Below, in pieces: positions 26,825 through 35,106 of a stretch of DNA of 64,000 bases (the stretch's first letter is position 1; every line of letters starts with the position of its first letter). This stretch comes from G963675935 sp963803125 (GTDB lineage Bacteria > Planctomycetota > Planctomycetia > Pirellulales > Thermoguttaceae). The stretch spans positions 62,001 to 126,000 of the forward strand of contig CAWDLR010000003.1 of the NCBI GenBank assembly GCA_963803125.1. Direction: 5' to 3'. Position numbers and translations under genes: made by a program. The notes under the pieces are model-generated. The model saw only the letters and a list, made by a program, of their open reading frames with translations, was not told the DNA's origin and searched no databases.

Positions 26825-27946
26825 CTAACCCTGCACCAGCCGTCCCACGTGCGCGGTGGCTGCGCGGCCGATGCCGAGCAGATTGTAGCCGCCTTCGAGA
26901 ATCGAGATCACCCGCCCCTTGGCGTTCGCCTTGGCCATTTGCAGGACCAGGCTGGTTAGATCGCGATAATCCCTGTCGGTCAGCTCCAAGCGGCCCAAAG
27001 GATCGCCGTGGCGGGCATCGAATCCGGCCGAGAGGATGATCAACTCCGGCTTGAAGCGGCTGACAGCCGGCCCCAGCTTGTCGCGAAAAGCCGCGATGAA
27101 CTCCTTGCGGGCGGCGCCGCGCTTCATCGGGCAATTCAGCGTGGTGCCCAGCCCTTTGCCCTGCCCCGTCTCATCCGCCGTCCCCGTCCACGGATACCAC
27201 GGCGATTGATGCGTGCTGAAGTAGAAGACCGAACCGTCTTCGTAGAAGATCTCCTGCGTGCCGTTGCCGTGGTGTACGTCCCAATCGACGATCAGCACCT
27301 TGCCCACCCGCCGCTTCCGCTGCGCGTAGCGGGCGGCAATCGCGGCGTTGTTGAAGACGCAGAATCCCATGCCGCGGTCGGTGGTGGCGTGGTGTCCCGG
27401 CGGCCGCACCAGGCAGAAGGCATTGCTCACCTTGCCGCTCAGCACGGCGTCGACGGCCACGCAAGCCGCCCCGCAGGCGTAGTCCGCCGCGGTCAACGAC
27501 TTTGGGCAGACCCAGGTGCCTCCCATGCTCAGCCGCGGCGCGCCCGCTTCGATGTCGCGCCGCACTCGCGCCAGATACCTCGCCGAATGGCACGTCAGAA
27601 TCTCTTCGTCCGTCGCCGGACGCGCCCGATAGCCCTTCAACGAGGCGAAGTAATCGCTCTTCTTCAAGGCATGCAACACGGCGTCGTATCGCTCCGGGCA
27701 CTCGACCCTGGGCTTGATCGAGACGTGACCGCGGCTCATCTCGTCGTACACCAGCGCGGTGGGAAGACGCTTGGACGGTTTTCGCGGCTGGCTGACCGAC
27801 ATCGCGGCGGCCGATCGGCCCGGCAGCAGCGACGCACCGGCTGCCAGCGCGAGCGTCTGCAAGAAACGACGCCGCGTCGTGGATGCGCCGGCAATGTTGT
27901 CGAACACGAACTGGCCGCTCACGGCGGAGACTCCGAAGGGCTGCAC
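26825..27946 (-). CDS. Tat-exported histone-deacetylase-like amidohydrolase
   Basis: A 373-residue protein from the start at 27946. A twin-arginine signal TTRRRFLQTLALAAGASLLPG begins at about residue 23 (RRRFLQ core). The rest is the arginase-fold deacetylase family with zinc and catalytic motifs intact: RPPGHHA (His-His charge relay), FCVFNNAAIAA, DWDVHHGNGTQ (Asp and His zinc ligands), SAGFDARHGDPLG (Asp ligand) and LEGGYN. Class II HDAC or acetylpolyamine amidohydrolase-like activity is inferred. Export implies an extracytoplasmic acetylated substrate and not chromatin. It is convergent with the PEP-CTERM gene. Confidence 0.9.
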   Translation of the reverse strand: MQPFGVSAVSGQFVFDNIAGASTTRRRFLQTLALAAGASLLPGRSAAAMSVSQPRKPSKRLPTALVYDEMSRGHVSIKPRVECPERYDAVLHALKKSDYFASLKGYRARPATDEEILTCHSARYLARVRRDIEAGAPRLSMGGTWVCPKSLTAADYACGAACVAVDAVLSGKVSNAFCLVRPPGHHATTDRGMGFCVFNNAAIAARYAQRKRRVGKVLIVDWDVHHGNGTQEIFYEDGSVFYFSTHQSPWYPWTGTADETGQGKGLGTTLNCPMKRGAARKEFIAAFRDKLGPAVSRFKPELIILSAGFDARHGDPLGRLELTDRDYRDLTSLVLQMAKANAKGRVISILEGGYNLLGIGRAATAHVGRLVQG

Positions 27947-28088
27947 GCAGACAGCGGGAATTCGTTTCCCGAAGGCAGAATCCCTTCACTATTATCGCCA
28001 ACAACCAGTATAAGCCCTTGTTGTTCTTCAGGGAAGAGTCCGAGACAACACTGCCGCTTCTTTTTACCCAGTCAGGGGATTTTTCCGC

Positions 28089-29264
28089 CTACGCCCGCAA
28101 GAAGAGCCGACGGCGGTAGAACCACCACAAAACCAGCCAAAGCAGCATAACTTCACACGCCGCCATGAGAAGATCGCCGTAAGGCGTCGACGGCCCGGGC
28201 AAGACCTCCGCCCAGAAGCATTTCATCGGCCAGTATAGGAAGATATCGAGCATGTAGGCCAGCAGGGCGTTGGCCCCAATTACCAGGAACGGATAGGCCC
28301 AACGCCGCACGTTGGCGACGTCCATCAACAGGTAGAACAGCGCCAGCAGCAGAAAACTCCAGCCACCGGCCCAGAGCATCATCGAGCTTGTCCAGAGATG
28401 GCGGTTGAAGGGGTGCGAGTAGCTCCACGCCCACCCCCCCGCCAGGCAAAACAAACCTACCAACACCAGGTAGAGGAGCCGGCGGGGCACGCTCAACCGC
28501 GCCCGCAGCAGTTGCCCGGCCATCGCACCCAACAGGACGGAAGCCGAGAAGCCGAGGCTGCTGAGGACCCAGGTGAAGTGGTGGTCTCGACGAGAGCCGC
28601 CCAACAGGGCCACATCGATATACCGAGCGAGGTTCGCCTTCTGCTCCAGCGTACCGGCCCGGTGTCCCTCGAAGGGCACGAAGACCAACAGCGCCCAATA
28701 ACCGACAACCAGCGCAACCAGCAACGCCACCTGACCGCGCACGCGCAGGTGCAACAGTGCCAACGACGTGACCAGGTAACCCACGGCGATTGCCTGTAAC
28801 GTGTTGCTGTACAACTCCAGCGACACAGGATCCCCGTCGCCTAGCTGCTTGAAATACTGAAAAACGACGCCGAAACACCAGAGCAACGCCACCCGCCGGG
28901 CGATGCGACGGTAGACCGGCCGCAACGATTGGCCCGGCTCGATCCGACCGGCGAACGCCAATGGCATCGACGCCCCGACCAAAAACAGAAACAGGGGCAT
29001 GATCAGGTCATAGACGGTGAAGCCGCTCCAGTGGGCGTGCGAGAATTGCCCTCCGACGAAATCCGCCCACACCGGGTGAGCGCAACCCGCCATCGCTGTC
29101 GCCAGCCCGTCGCCGCCGACGATCCAGAACATCGTGAAGCCGCGAAGGAAGTCGAGCGAGAGCAGCCGCGGGCTTGTGGCGGCGACAGAGAGCGGAACCG
29201 CGGCCGCCCGTTCTCGCGCCCCCCAACGCCGCTGGATTTCCAACTGCAACTCGCCTATCGACAT
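28089..29264 (-). CDS. HGSNAT/DUF5009-like membrane acyltransferase
   Basis: A 391-residue integral membrane protein. The start at ATG 29264 is preferred to a GTG at 29300 because AAAGGA lies 7 bases upstream. A conserved first block (LLSLDFLRGFTMFWIVGGDG) is followed by about ten hydrophobic segments and the loop LIMPLFLFLVGASMPLAF, as in heparan-alpha-glucosaminide N-acetyltransferase-like proteins (also called DUF5009/NagX). It probably transfers an acyl group from cytoplasmic acetyl-CoA to a sugar on the far side of the membrane. The substrate is unknown. No sugar-metabolism gene is adjacent. Confidence 0.75.
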   Translation of the reverse strand: MSIGELQLEIQRRWGARERAAAVPLSVAATSPRLLSLDFLRGFTMFWIVGGDGLATAMAGCAHPVWADFVGGQFSHAHWSGFTVYDLIMPLFLFLVGASMPLAFAGRIEPGQSLRPVYRRIARRVALLWCFGVVFQYFKQLGDGDPVSLELYSNTLQAIAVGYLVTSLALLHLRVRGQVALLVALVVGYWALLVFVPFEGHRAGTLEQKANLARYIDVALLGGSRRDHHFTWVLSSLGFSASVLLGAMAGQLLRARLSVPRRLLYLVLVGLFCLAGGWAWSYSHPFNRHLWTSSMMLWAGGWSFLLLALFYLLMDVANVRRWAYPFLVIGANALLAYMLDIFLYWPMKCFWAEVLPGPSTPYGDLLMAACEVMLLWLVLWWFYRRRLFLRA

Positions 29265-29646
29265 GGAAACATCCTTTTCTCTATTTGCGATACGCTGCAC
29301 ACCTTGCCGCCGGTTCGCAGTTGGGGTGCTTCTCAGGCGGGACGTTGGCGAGGCGGGAGGTCAACCGGCATTACACGATTGTATACGTTCTCTCGCCTCA
29401 TTCCAACCCCGAAAAATCGACCAGAAGACGGCCGCCATGGCCGGATTTCTCCGGCAATTGTGGCAATTCTGACGCTCAAAGCCGTCAAAGCCCCCGCTTG
29501 CGAGTATCCGTCGTCCCGCCAGCTATGTTGCAGGTGTATTGGCCCGGGAAGGCGGCAACTGTGCTCTTGAGGCCGCGGGAAGCTGATGGCTGACCGCTGG
29601 CAGCCGGTGCGCATTTCCCAACACGTTCCCGCACCGCGGGGATGCA
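29265..29646. other. Spacer between acyltransferase and rplU, no gene recognised
   Basis: About 380 bases. The usual downstream partner of rplU, rpmA (L27), is not here. I see one weak GGCTGACCGCTGGCAGCC hairpin near 29587-29604 and nothing else. Confidence 0.4.
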
Positions 29647-29961
29647 CTATCCGACGTTGATCTTGCTGATCTTCACGCGGGTGTAGAGTTGGCGATGGCC
29701 CGTCTTGCGGCGGTAGTTTTTCCGCCGCCGGGCCTTCTGGATGACCAGTTTCGGGCCTTGCGCGACCGAGAGCACCTCCGCCGTAACACTCGCCCCCGCG
29801 AGCGTCGGTTGCCCGACCTTGAATTCAGTATCGTTCCGATAGGCCAAGACGCGATCAAACGTGACCTCTTCGCCGGCGGCCAAGTCACGGTAATCGATGT
29901 CAAACTCTTGCCCCTCTTCGACCTTGAACTGCCGCCCGCCTTCCGAAATGATCGCGTACAT
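29647..29961 (-). CDS. rplU: 50S ribosomal protein L21
   Basis: L21 binds 23S rRNA in domain II. It has 104 residues from ATG at 29961. MYAIISEGGRQFKVEEGQ, the DRVLAY segment and the C-terminal KARRRKNYRRKTGHRQLYT block are canonical. In most bacteria rplU is followed by rpmA (L27) and obg; here the next 380 bases contain neither, so this copy is separated from its usual operon. Confidence 0.96.
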   Translation of the reverse strand: MYAIISEGGRQFKVEEGQEFDIDYRDLAAGEEVTFDRVLAYRNDTEFKVGQPTLAGASVTAEVLSVAQGPKLVIQKARRRKNYRRKTGHRQLYTRVKISKINVG

Positions 29962-30005
29962 GACACTGTCCTGGTAACTGGTCGCTGCCTCTTAGGAAAC
30001 CACTA

Positions 30006-30035
30006 AGTTTAGCAGACCCGGGCAAGGCCGATCAA
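30006..30035 (-). promoter_or_regulatory. Candidate promoter of rplU
   Basis: On the minus strand TTGATC (30035-30030) and TAAACT (30011-30006) are separated by 18 bp, about 45 bp before the rplU start. Each hexamer matches consensus at 4 of 6 positions. Confidence 0.4.
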
Positions 30036-30084
30036 GGGCCATTGGCGAAATCGCGGGGCCGATCAGTTTTTCAATTTGGAGATT

Positions 30085-30164
30085 GTGGGAGGCGACTCCT
30101 GTCGCCGATTTGGGTGCCGCCCAGCCGAAATTGCCACAAATCGGCGACAGGAGTCGCCTCCTAC
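30085..30164. repeat. Inverted pair AGGCGACTCCTGTCGCC, copy 2
   Basis: The left arm GGGAGGCGACTCCTGTCGCC (from 30087) and the right arm GGCGACAGGAGTCGCCTCC (30143-30161) enclose about 35 bases. It is the same family as 17365-17435 and 38085-38169. It occupies the spacer between rplU and the first transposase copy. Confidence 0.85.
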
Positions 30165-30294
30165 AGCGAAAACCGATCGGCCCTGAGCGAAATCGCGGGG
30201 CGGTGTTGTGGAAGGCACCGAAATGGGTGCGGTACAATAGCCCGGAACCCAAGGCCACCCGTCGGTCGGGCGCAGGCCACGTCAAGACCTTGGC

Positions 30295-30317
30295 GGCACC
30301 GGGTGCCACCCAATGCC
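30295..30317. repeat. Palindrome downstream of transposase copy 1 (degenerate)
   Basis: GGCACCGGGTG / CCACCCAATGCC: the right arm matches the copies at 31841-31863 and 33394-33416, while the left arm has diverged. Confidence 0.7.
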
Positions 30318-30334
30318 ATTTCCAGTTTACTGTG

Positions 30335-31677
30335 TTATGCCGCTTGTAACTGTTGTTGAATCTTGACTTTCTGTTCTTCTGTCAGCCGCAGCAAGACCGG
30401 CGGGTGTGGCGCCGTGTGAGCTTTGCGACGCGGCCATTCCCGCTTCTGTTTCGGGCTGGTACGCACACGCCGTTCGCGTTGCGCTCGGGCAATCCTTTCA
30501 CGAAATGGCTTGGATTCCCTACGGCCTAACATGTCACGACGCACCTCCAGCAACACCCCCCGTGGGCTGCACATTATCGGGAGGCTGTCTTTCGGCGGTG
30601 CCGGCATCGCCAACGCGCCTTGACAAAGCAATAACTGCGTTGCGATCATCGAAGCCTCTGCCTCGCGATGCACTAGCCGTAGCGTCCGACTCATCAACGC
30701 CACTTTCTTCAAGGTTCGCTTGTAGGTTCTGAAAAATCCCTCGTTTTCCCACCTCCAACGATAACAAGTTCCCGCCATCTCCAAGGATAGCTGCTTCGCA
30801 TCTTCCACGTTCGTAAACAGCCAGACGTCCACCTTATGACGGCAACTGTGAATCCGCAGCAATCGGCCGCGAATCGGCGGCTTGCCGTCCTCCTGCTGGC
30901 TCTTCGGCCAATAATAGACAATCCCTTCGCGGAACTCCTCCAACAGTTCCTGGGTTTCGCTGTAAAAGGTGGCCTTGGAGGACATGCGGATGAGAAAGGA
31001 CACGTTCGCCAAGATCATGGTCGCGGCCACGTTGTAGCCCACATATCCCGCGTCGGCCACCACCAACGCCGCCGCTGGCAGCCAACGCAGCATGTACATG
31101 AGGTGACTTCGTTCGCTGGCTTTGCCCCCCTTCCCCAATCGCCAGCAAAAGGGAATGCCCAAGGTAAGATGCACGATCGAGGTGTTCCAGATCGTCGGTG
31201 ACGAATCCTCTTTGCCGCCGCTTCCCAAGCGTTGCTCCAGTTCCTCGGTGCGGGGACACGTCTGCCGCGTGCCATCACAGCCAAAGGGGATGAAGTTTCC
31301 CACTTTCCACTGATTGCCGAAAATGACTTCCATCCGTGGCGCAGGGCCGCCGCCAACGCCCGCAGGATGGGCATGGGAAGTTTGGCGATGGCCTTTTCAA
31401 AGCCGGAAAAGTGCTGGCCCGGCCGTTTTCGTTTTGGACAACTGGCGACATAGAACATTCTGGCGGCTTCAAACTTTTCCGGGAGGCTGTCGCCACAGCA
31501 ATAGGTCGTCAGGATGATGATGTAAAGCAAAGGATGCAAGTCCCAACGCGGGCATTTCCTGCGTTTTGAAGCATTTCGGACTTGCTTGAAAACTTCCGGC
31601 GTGAGAAACTCTCGCATCGAGCCGATCAACGATTTCGCCCGCCGTCGTTGGCGGGCCCGCTTCCTTGCGTTGGCCAT
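30335..31677 (-). pseudogene. IS4-type transposase, copy 1 (frameshifted)
   Basis: Homologue of the intact transposase at 31881-33227 over its whole length. The start ATG 31677 is preceded by GGAAGGA. The first frame runs to about 31340 (LRALAAALRH). The rest, starting WKVGNFIPFGCDGTRQTCPR, is in a frame offset as if one base were lost near 31334-31340. Downstream, VADAGYVGY and YRWRWENEGFFRTYK (the Y-2-R-3-E-6-K motif of IS4-family enzymes) are intact. The break could be real decay or a sequencing error, since single-base indels occur in other genes here. Confidence 0.85.
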
Positions 31678-31690
31678 TTGCCGTTCCTTC

Positions 31691-31740
31691 CATGATGGGG
31701 TTTGGTGTTGTGACCCCCTATCATTGCTGGAACGGCTTTT
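31691..31740 (-). promoter_or_regulatory. Hairpin before the transposase start (copy 1)
   Basis: On the minus strand ATGATAGGGG and CCCCATCAT pair just upstream of the GGAAGGA ribosome binding site. An equivalent hairpin precedes copy 2 (33241-33273). Confidence 0.5.
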
Positions 31741-31840
31741 TCATGCGCGGTCAATTCACCGCCATTTTCCCAAAGCACATTTTCAACGCAACCCTCGACC
31801 TCGCAAAAGATTACATCAAAACCGCTTCCAATCAAGCCTT

Positions 31841-31863
31841 GGCATTGGGTGCCACCCAATGCC
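31841..31863. repeat. Palindrome downstream of transposase copy 2
   Basis: GGCATTGGGTG / CCACCCAATGCC form 11-bp arms around a single central base. The same palindrome lies at the same distance from the stop codon of all three transposase copies. Confidence 0.8.
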
Positions 31864-31880
31864 GTTTCCAGTTTGGTACA

Positions 31881-33227
31881 TTATGCGGCTTGTAAGTGTT
31901 TATGAACTTTGATCTTCTGTTCGTCGGTCAGCCTAAGCAAGAGCGGTGGATGAGGAGGCGTGTGGGCCTTGCGGCGCGGCCACTCCCGCTTCTGCTTCGC
32001 GCTGCTGCGCTCTCGCCGCTCTCGTTGCGCGCTGGCGATCCTTTCGCGAAATGGTTTTCTGGGCTCTCTGCGTGCCGAAATGTCGCGACGCGCTTCCAGC
32101 AATATGCCGCGCGGGCTGCACATCACCGGAAGGCTGCCCTTCCGCGGCACAGGCATGGCCAACGCGCCTTCGCAGAGCAACAATTGCGTTGCGATCATCG
32201 ATGCCTCCGCCTCGCGATGCGCCAGCCGCAGCGTACGGCTCATCAGCGTGACCTTCTTCAACGTCCGCTTGTAGGTCCGGAAGAACCCTTCGTTTTCCCA
32301 CCTCCAACGATAGCAAGTCGCTGCCACTTCCAACGGCAATTGCTGCGCGTCCTCCACGTTCGTGAACAGCCACACGTCAATTTTATGACGGTCGCTGTGA
32401 ATCCGCATCAGCCGCCCGCGAATCGGCGGATTTCCCTGGTTCTGTTGAGTCTTCGGCCAGTAGTGGACAATCCCCTCGCGGAACTCCTGCAACGCCTCGT
32501 TGCCTTCGGTGTAGAAGGTCGCGCTGGAGGACATGCGGATCAGGAAGAACACCTTTGCCGAAATCATTTTCGCGGCCACCTCGTAGCCCACATATCCCGC
32601 GTCGGCCACGATCAACGCCCACTTGGGCAGCCAAGACAGCATGGAAATGAGGTGCCCGCGCTCGCTGGCTTTGCTCCCTTTGCCCAAGCGCCAGCAAAAG
32701 GGAAACCCCAATGTCAGATGGACGATCGAGGTGTTCCAGATCGTCGGCGACGATCCCTCTTTGCCGCCCGCGCCCAGGCGTCGTTCCAATTCCTCCGTGC
32801 GTGGGCAGGTCTGCCGCGTGCCGTCGCAGCCAAAGGGGATGAAGTTTCCCACTTTCCAGGAATTGGCGAAGATCGTTTCGATCCGGCCGCGAATTCCTGT
32901 CGCCAACGCCCGCAGGATGGGCATGGGAAGCTTGGCGAGGGCCTTCTCGAATCCCGAAAAGCATGCCCCGGGACGTTTTCGCTTGGGACAACAGACGACG
33001 TAAAACCCGCGAGCCGCCTCGAACTTCTCGGGCAAGCTGTCGCCGCAACAGTAGGTGGTCAGCAAGAGAATGTAGAGCAAGGGGCGCAAATCCCAACGCG
33101 GGGACTTCCTGCGCTTCGTGGCATTTCGCACTTGCTTAAAAACGGCCGGTGTGAGAAACTCCCGCATCGATCCGATCAACAACTTGGTCCGCCGCCGCTG
33201 GCGGCCGCGCTTCCTTGCACGAGCCAC
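31881..33227 (-). CDS. IS4-type DDE transposase, copy 2 (intact)
   Basis: A 448-residue protein with a GTG start at 33227. The start is placed there because GGAGGA lies just upstream and it aligns with the ATG start of copy 1; an ATG at 33242 is inside the upstream hairpin. The N-terminus is highly basic (DNA binding). The catalytic core shows FGCDGTRQTCPR (first Asp), VADAGYVGYE (second Asp) and YRWRWENEGFFRTYK with the catalytic Glu in the Y-2-R-3-E-6-K signature. The C-terminus is Arg/Lys-rich. Terminal inverted repeats are not obvious. Confidence 0.88.
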   Translation of the reverse strand: MARARKRGRQRRRTKLLIGSMREFLTPAVFKQVRNATKRRKSPRWDLRPLLYILLLTTYCCGDSLPEKFEAARGFYVVCCPKRKRPGACFSGFEKALAKLPMPILRALATGIRGRIETIFANSWKVGNFIPFGCDGTRQTCPRTEELERRLGAGGKEGSSPTIWNTSIVHLTLGFPFCWRLGKGSKASERGHLISMLSWLPKWALIVADAGYVGYEVAAKMISAKVFFLIRMSSSATFYTEGNEALQEFREGIVHYWPKTQQNQGNPPIRGRLMRIHSDRHKIDVWLFTNVEDAQQLPLEVAATCYRWRWENEGFFRTYKRTLKKVTLMSRTLRLAHREAEASMIATQLLLCEGALAMPVPRKGSLPVMCSPRGILLEARRDISARREPRKPFRERIASAQRERRERSSAKQKREWPRRKAHTPPHPPLLLRLTDEQKIKVHKHLQAA

Positions 33228-33240
33228 TTGCCGTTCCTCC

Positions 33241-33273
33241 ATGATAGGGCTTGTTTTCTGAACTCCCTATCAT
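33241..33273 (-). promoter_or_regulatory. Hairpin directly upstream of the transposase ribosome binding site
   Basis: On the minus strand ATGATAGGG pairs with CCCTATCAT across a 15-base loop and ends directly before GGAGGA. A similar hairpin with changed stem bases precedes copy 1. Such structures can limit transposase translation from readthrough transcripts. Confidence 0.5.
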
Positions 33274-33393
33274 CGCCGGAACGGCTTTTTCATGCGCCAG
33301 CACTTTCTCGGCGCACAACCTCCCCTGGAACAATCGTGAACTAAAACGTTATCCATACACAACTTCCGCACAATGTCGCCGCCAACCGGCGAC

Positions 33394-33416
33394 GGCATTG
33401 GGTGCCACCCAATGCC
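33394..33416. repeat. Palindrome downstream of transposase copy 3
   Basis: Same GGCATTGGGTG / CCACCCAATGCC arms as at 31841-31863. Confidence 0.8.
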
Positions 33417-33433
33417 ATTTCCAGTTTACTGTG

Positions 33434-33778
33434 TTATGCCGCTTGTAACTGTTGTTGAATCTTGACTTTCTGTTCTTCTGTCAGCCGCAGCAAGACCGGC
33501 GGGTGTGGCGCCGTGTGAGCTTTGCGACGCGGCCATTCCCGCTTCTGTTTCGGGCTGGTACGCACACGCCGTTCGCGTTGCGCTCGGGCAATCCTTTCAC
33601 GAAATGGCTTGGATTCCCTACGGCCTAACATGTCACGACGCACCTCCAGCAACACCCCCCGTGGGCTGCACATTATCGCGAGGCTGTCTTTCGGCGGTGC
33701 CGGCATCGCCAACGCGCCTTGACAAAGCAATAACTGCGTTGCGATCATCGAAGCCTCTGCCTCGCGATGCACTAGCCG
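33434..33778 (-). pseudogene. IS4-type transposase, copy 3 (3' fragment)
   Basis: About 345 bases encoding only the last roughly 114 residues. It is nearly identical to the same part of copy 1; I see one base change (at about 33680) before the break. The match ends at 33778, where the REP array begins, so the rest of the copy was lost when the array or the RAYT region arrived. The near identity to copy 1, and not to neighbouring copy 2, shows a recent duplication. Confidence 0.85.
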
Positions 33779-34012
33779 CAGGGTGGCACCGGTTCTTGAA
33801 CCGGTGGGCGAACGCCGAAGAGGTCTCGCCGGGTGGCACCGGTTCTTGAACCGGTGGGCGAACGCCGAAGAGGTCTCGGGTGTCATTCGATCCACTCGAT
33901 CGGCACTCCCACCGATCTCCGCCACTCGTACCATCGGGCGGAGCTCCACTTCCAATCGCCGGGTGGCACCGGTTCTTGAACCGGTGGGCGAACGCCGAAG
34001 AGGTCTCGGGTG
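33779..34012. repeat. Left REP array next to the RAYT gene
   Basis: Three full copies of the 20-mer CACCGGTTCTTGAACCGGTG (33787-33806, 33837-33856, 33967-33986). Each is preceded by GGGTGG and followed by GGCGAACGCCGAAGAGGTCTC. A segment of about 130 bp (about 33829-33958) is duplicated at 33959-34087 and includes the last 70 or so bases of the RAYT gene, so a non-functional 3' RAYT fragment lies here. Confidence 0.85.
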
Positions 34013-34528
34013 TCATTCGATCCACTCGATCGGCACTCCCACCGATCTCCGCCACTCGTACCATCGGGCGGAGCTCCACTTCCAATCGGTCGCCCGTTCG
34101 ACGAGTCCGCGCCGCACCGGATTCTCGTGCATGTAGTTCAGCTTCTCCAGCAGTTTTGCCTGTCCGCAGATTTCAAAGGAATAGTACTTTGCCTGCCAGA
34201 AGCAGTCGCCTTCGCCAAATCCCTCAAAGTAGTTTGGGGCTTCGCTTCGGTACCACCCCCGAATGTGAAAACTCGATTTCCGTTTCCAACCGTGCATGAA
34301 GGAACTCAGTTGCCCGGTCTCTGGGAACCACACGATCGCATGGACGTGCTCGGGCATGAGAACGAAGCCGACGCATTTTGCCGCGCGCCGCCGCAACTCC
34401 TCGCCGAGCACACCCAAGAGAATCCGCCGCGGATGATCGTGATCCAGCAGCCGGCGACGTTGATAGACCGAAAAGGTAATGAAATGAGCGTAGAGCCGGT
34501 CGTCGATGATTCGGCGTCTATTCAACAT
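34013..34528 (-). CDS. REP-associated tyrosine transposase (RAYT, Y1_Tnp)
   Basis: A 171-residue protein from ATG at 34528. The HUH motif is in GFVLMPEHVHAIVWFP (HVH at about residues 60-62). The Tyr region and signature C-terminus are LLEKLNYMHENPVRRGLVER followed by WKWSSARWYEW. RAYTs are single-domain, domesticated IS200/IS605-like nucleases that cut single-stranded REP hairpins and are thought to spread them. Here the gene sits within clusters of a perfect candidate substrate, CACCGGTTC-N2-GAACCGGTG, in opposite orientation on its two sides. It appears intact. Confidence 0.92.
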   Translation of the reverse strand: MLNRRRIIDDRLYAHFITFSVYQRRRLLDHDHPRRILLGVLGEELRRRAAKCVGFVLMPEHVHAIVWFPETGQLSSFMHGWKRKSSFHIRGWYRSEAPNYFEGFGEGDCFWQAKYYSFEICGQAKLLEKLNYMHENPVRRGLVERATDWKWSSARWYEWRRSVGVPIEWIE

Positions 34529-35100
34529 GCCGCGAGTTTACCGCGGGGAGCATCTCCCCACAACCTCTTGGGCGTCGCCCACCGGTTCAAGAACCGGTGC
34601 CACCCAGCGAAAATCCAGTCTCTCTCAGCACCTCCTTGGCCTTCGGCCCACCGGTTCAAGAACCGGTGCCACCCAGCCAAGAACCGGTGCCACCCAGCGA
34701 GTTTACCGCGGGGAGCATCTCCCCACAACCTCTTGGGCGTCGCCCACCGGTTCAAGAACCGGTGCCACCCAGCGGTTCAAGAACCGGTGCCACCCAGCGG
34801 AAATCCAGTCTCTCTCAGCACCTCCTTGGCCTTCGGCCCACCGGTTCAAGAACCGGTGCCACCCAGCGGTTCAAGAACCGGTGCCACCCAGCGCCCACCG
34901 GTTCAAGAACCGGTGCCACCCAGCGGAAATCCAGTCTCTCTCAGCACCTCCTTGGCCTTCGGCCCACCGGTTCAAGAACCGGTGCCACCCAGCGGTTCAA
35001 GAACCGGTGCCACCCAGCGAACCGGTGGGCGAACGCCCAAGAGGGTATCGCCGGTTCTTGAACCGGTGGGCGAATGCCCAAGAGGGTGGCACCCAGCGGC
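34529..35100. repeat. Right REP array upstream of the RAYT gene
   Basis: At least six full copies of CACCGGTTCAAGAACCGGTG (34580, 34649, 34745, 34839, 34896, 34965), several 17-mers lacking the first bases and one copy in the other orientation (about 35051-35068). Most are followed by CCACCCAGCG. Two longer units alternate: one with GAGTTTACCGCGGGGAGCAT upstream, copied from just outside the RAYT start, and one with AAATCCAGTCTCTCTCAGCA. The array ends 7 bp from the lipoprotein stop codon. Confidence 0.88.
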
Positions 35101-35106
35101 TGCCGG

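Noticed and set aside
34560..35070. Regularly spaced palindromic repeats resembling a CRISPR array
   Set aside because: Repeat spacing is irregular, spacers are themselves repeated, some copies are inverted and no cas gene is present. It is a REP array tied to a RAYT.
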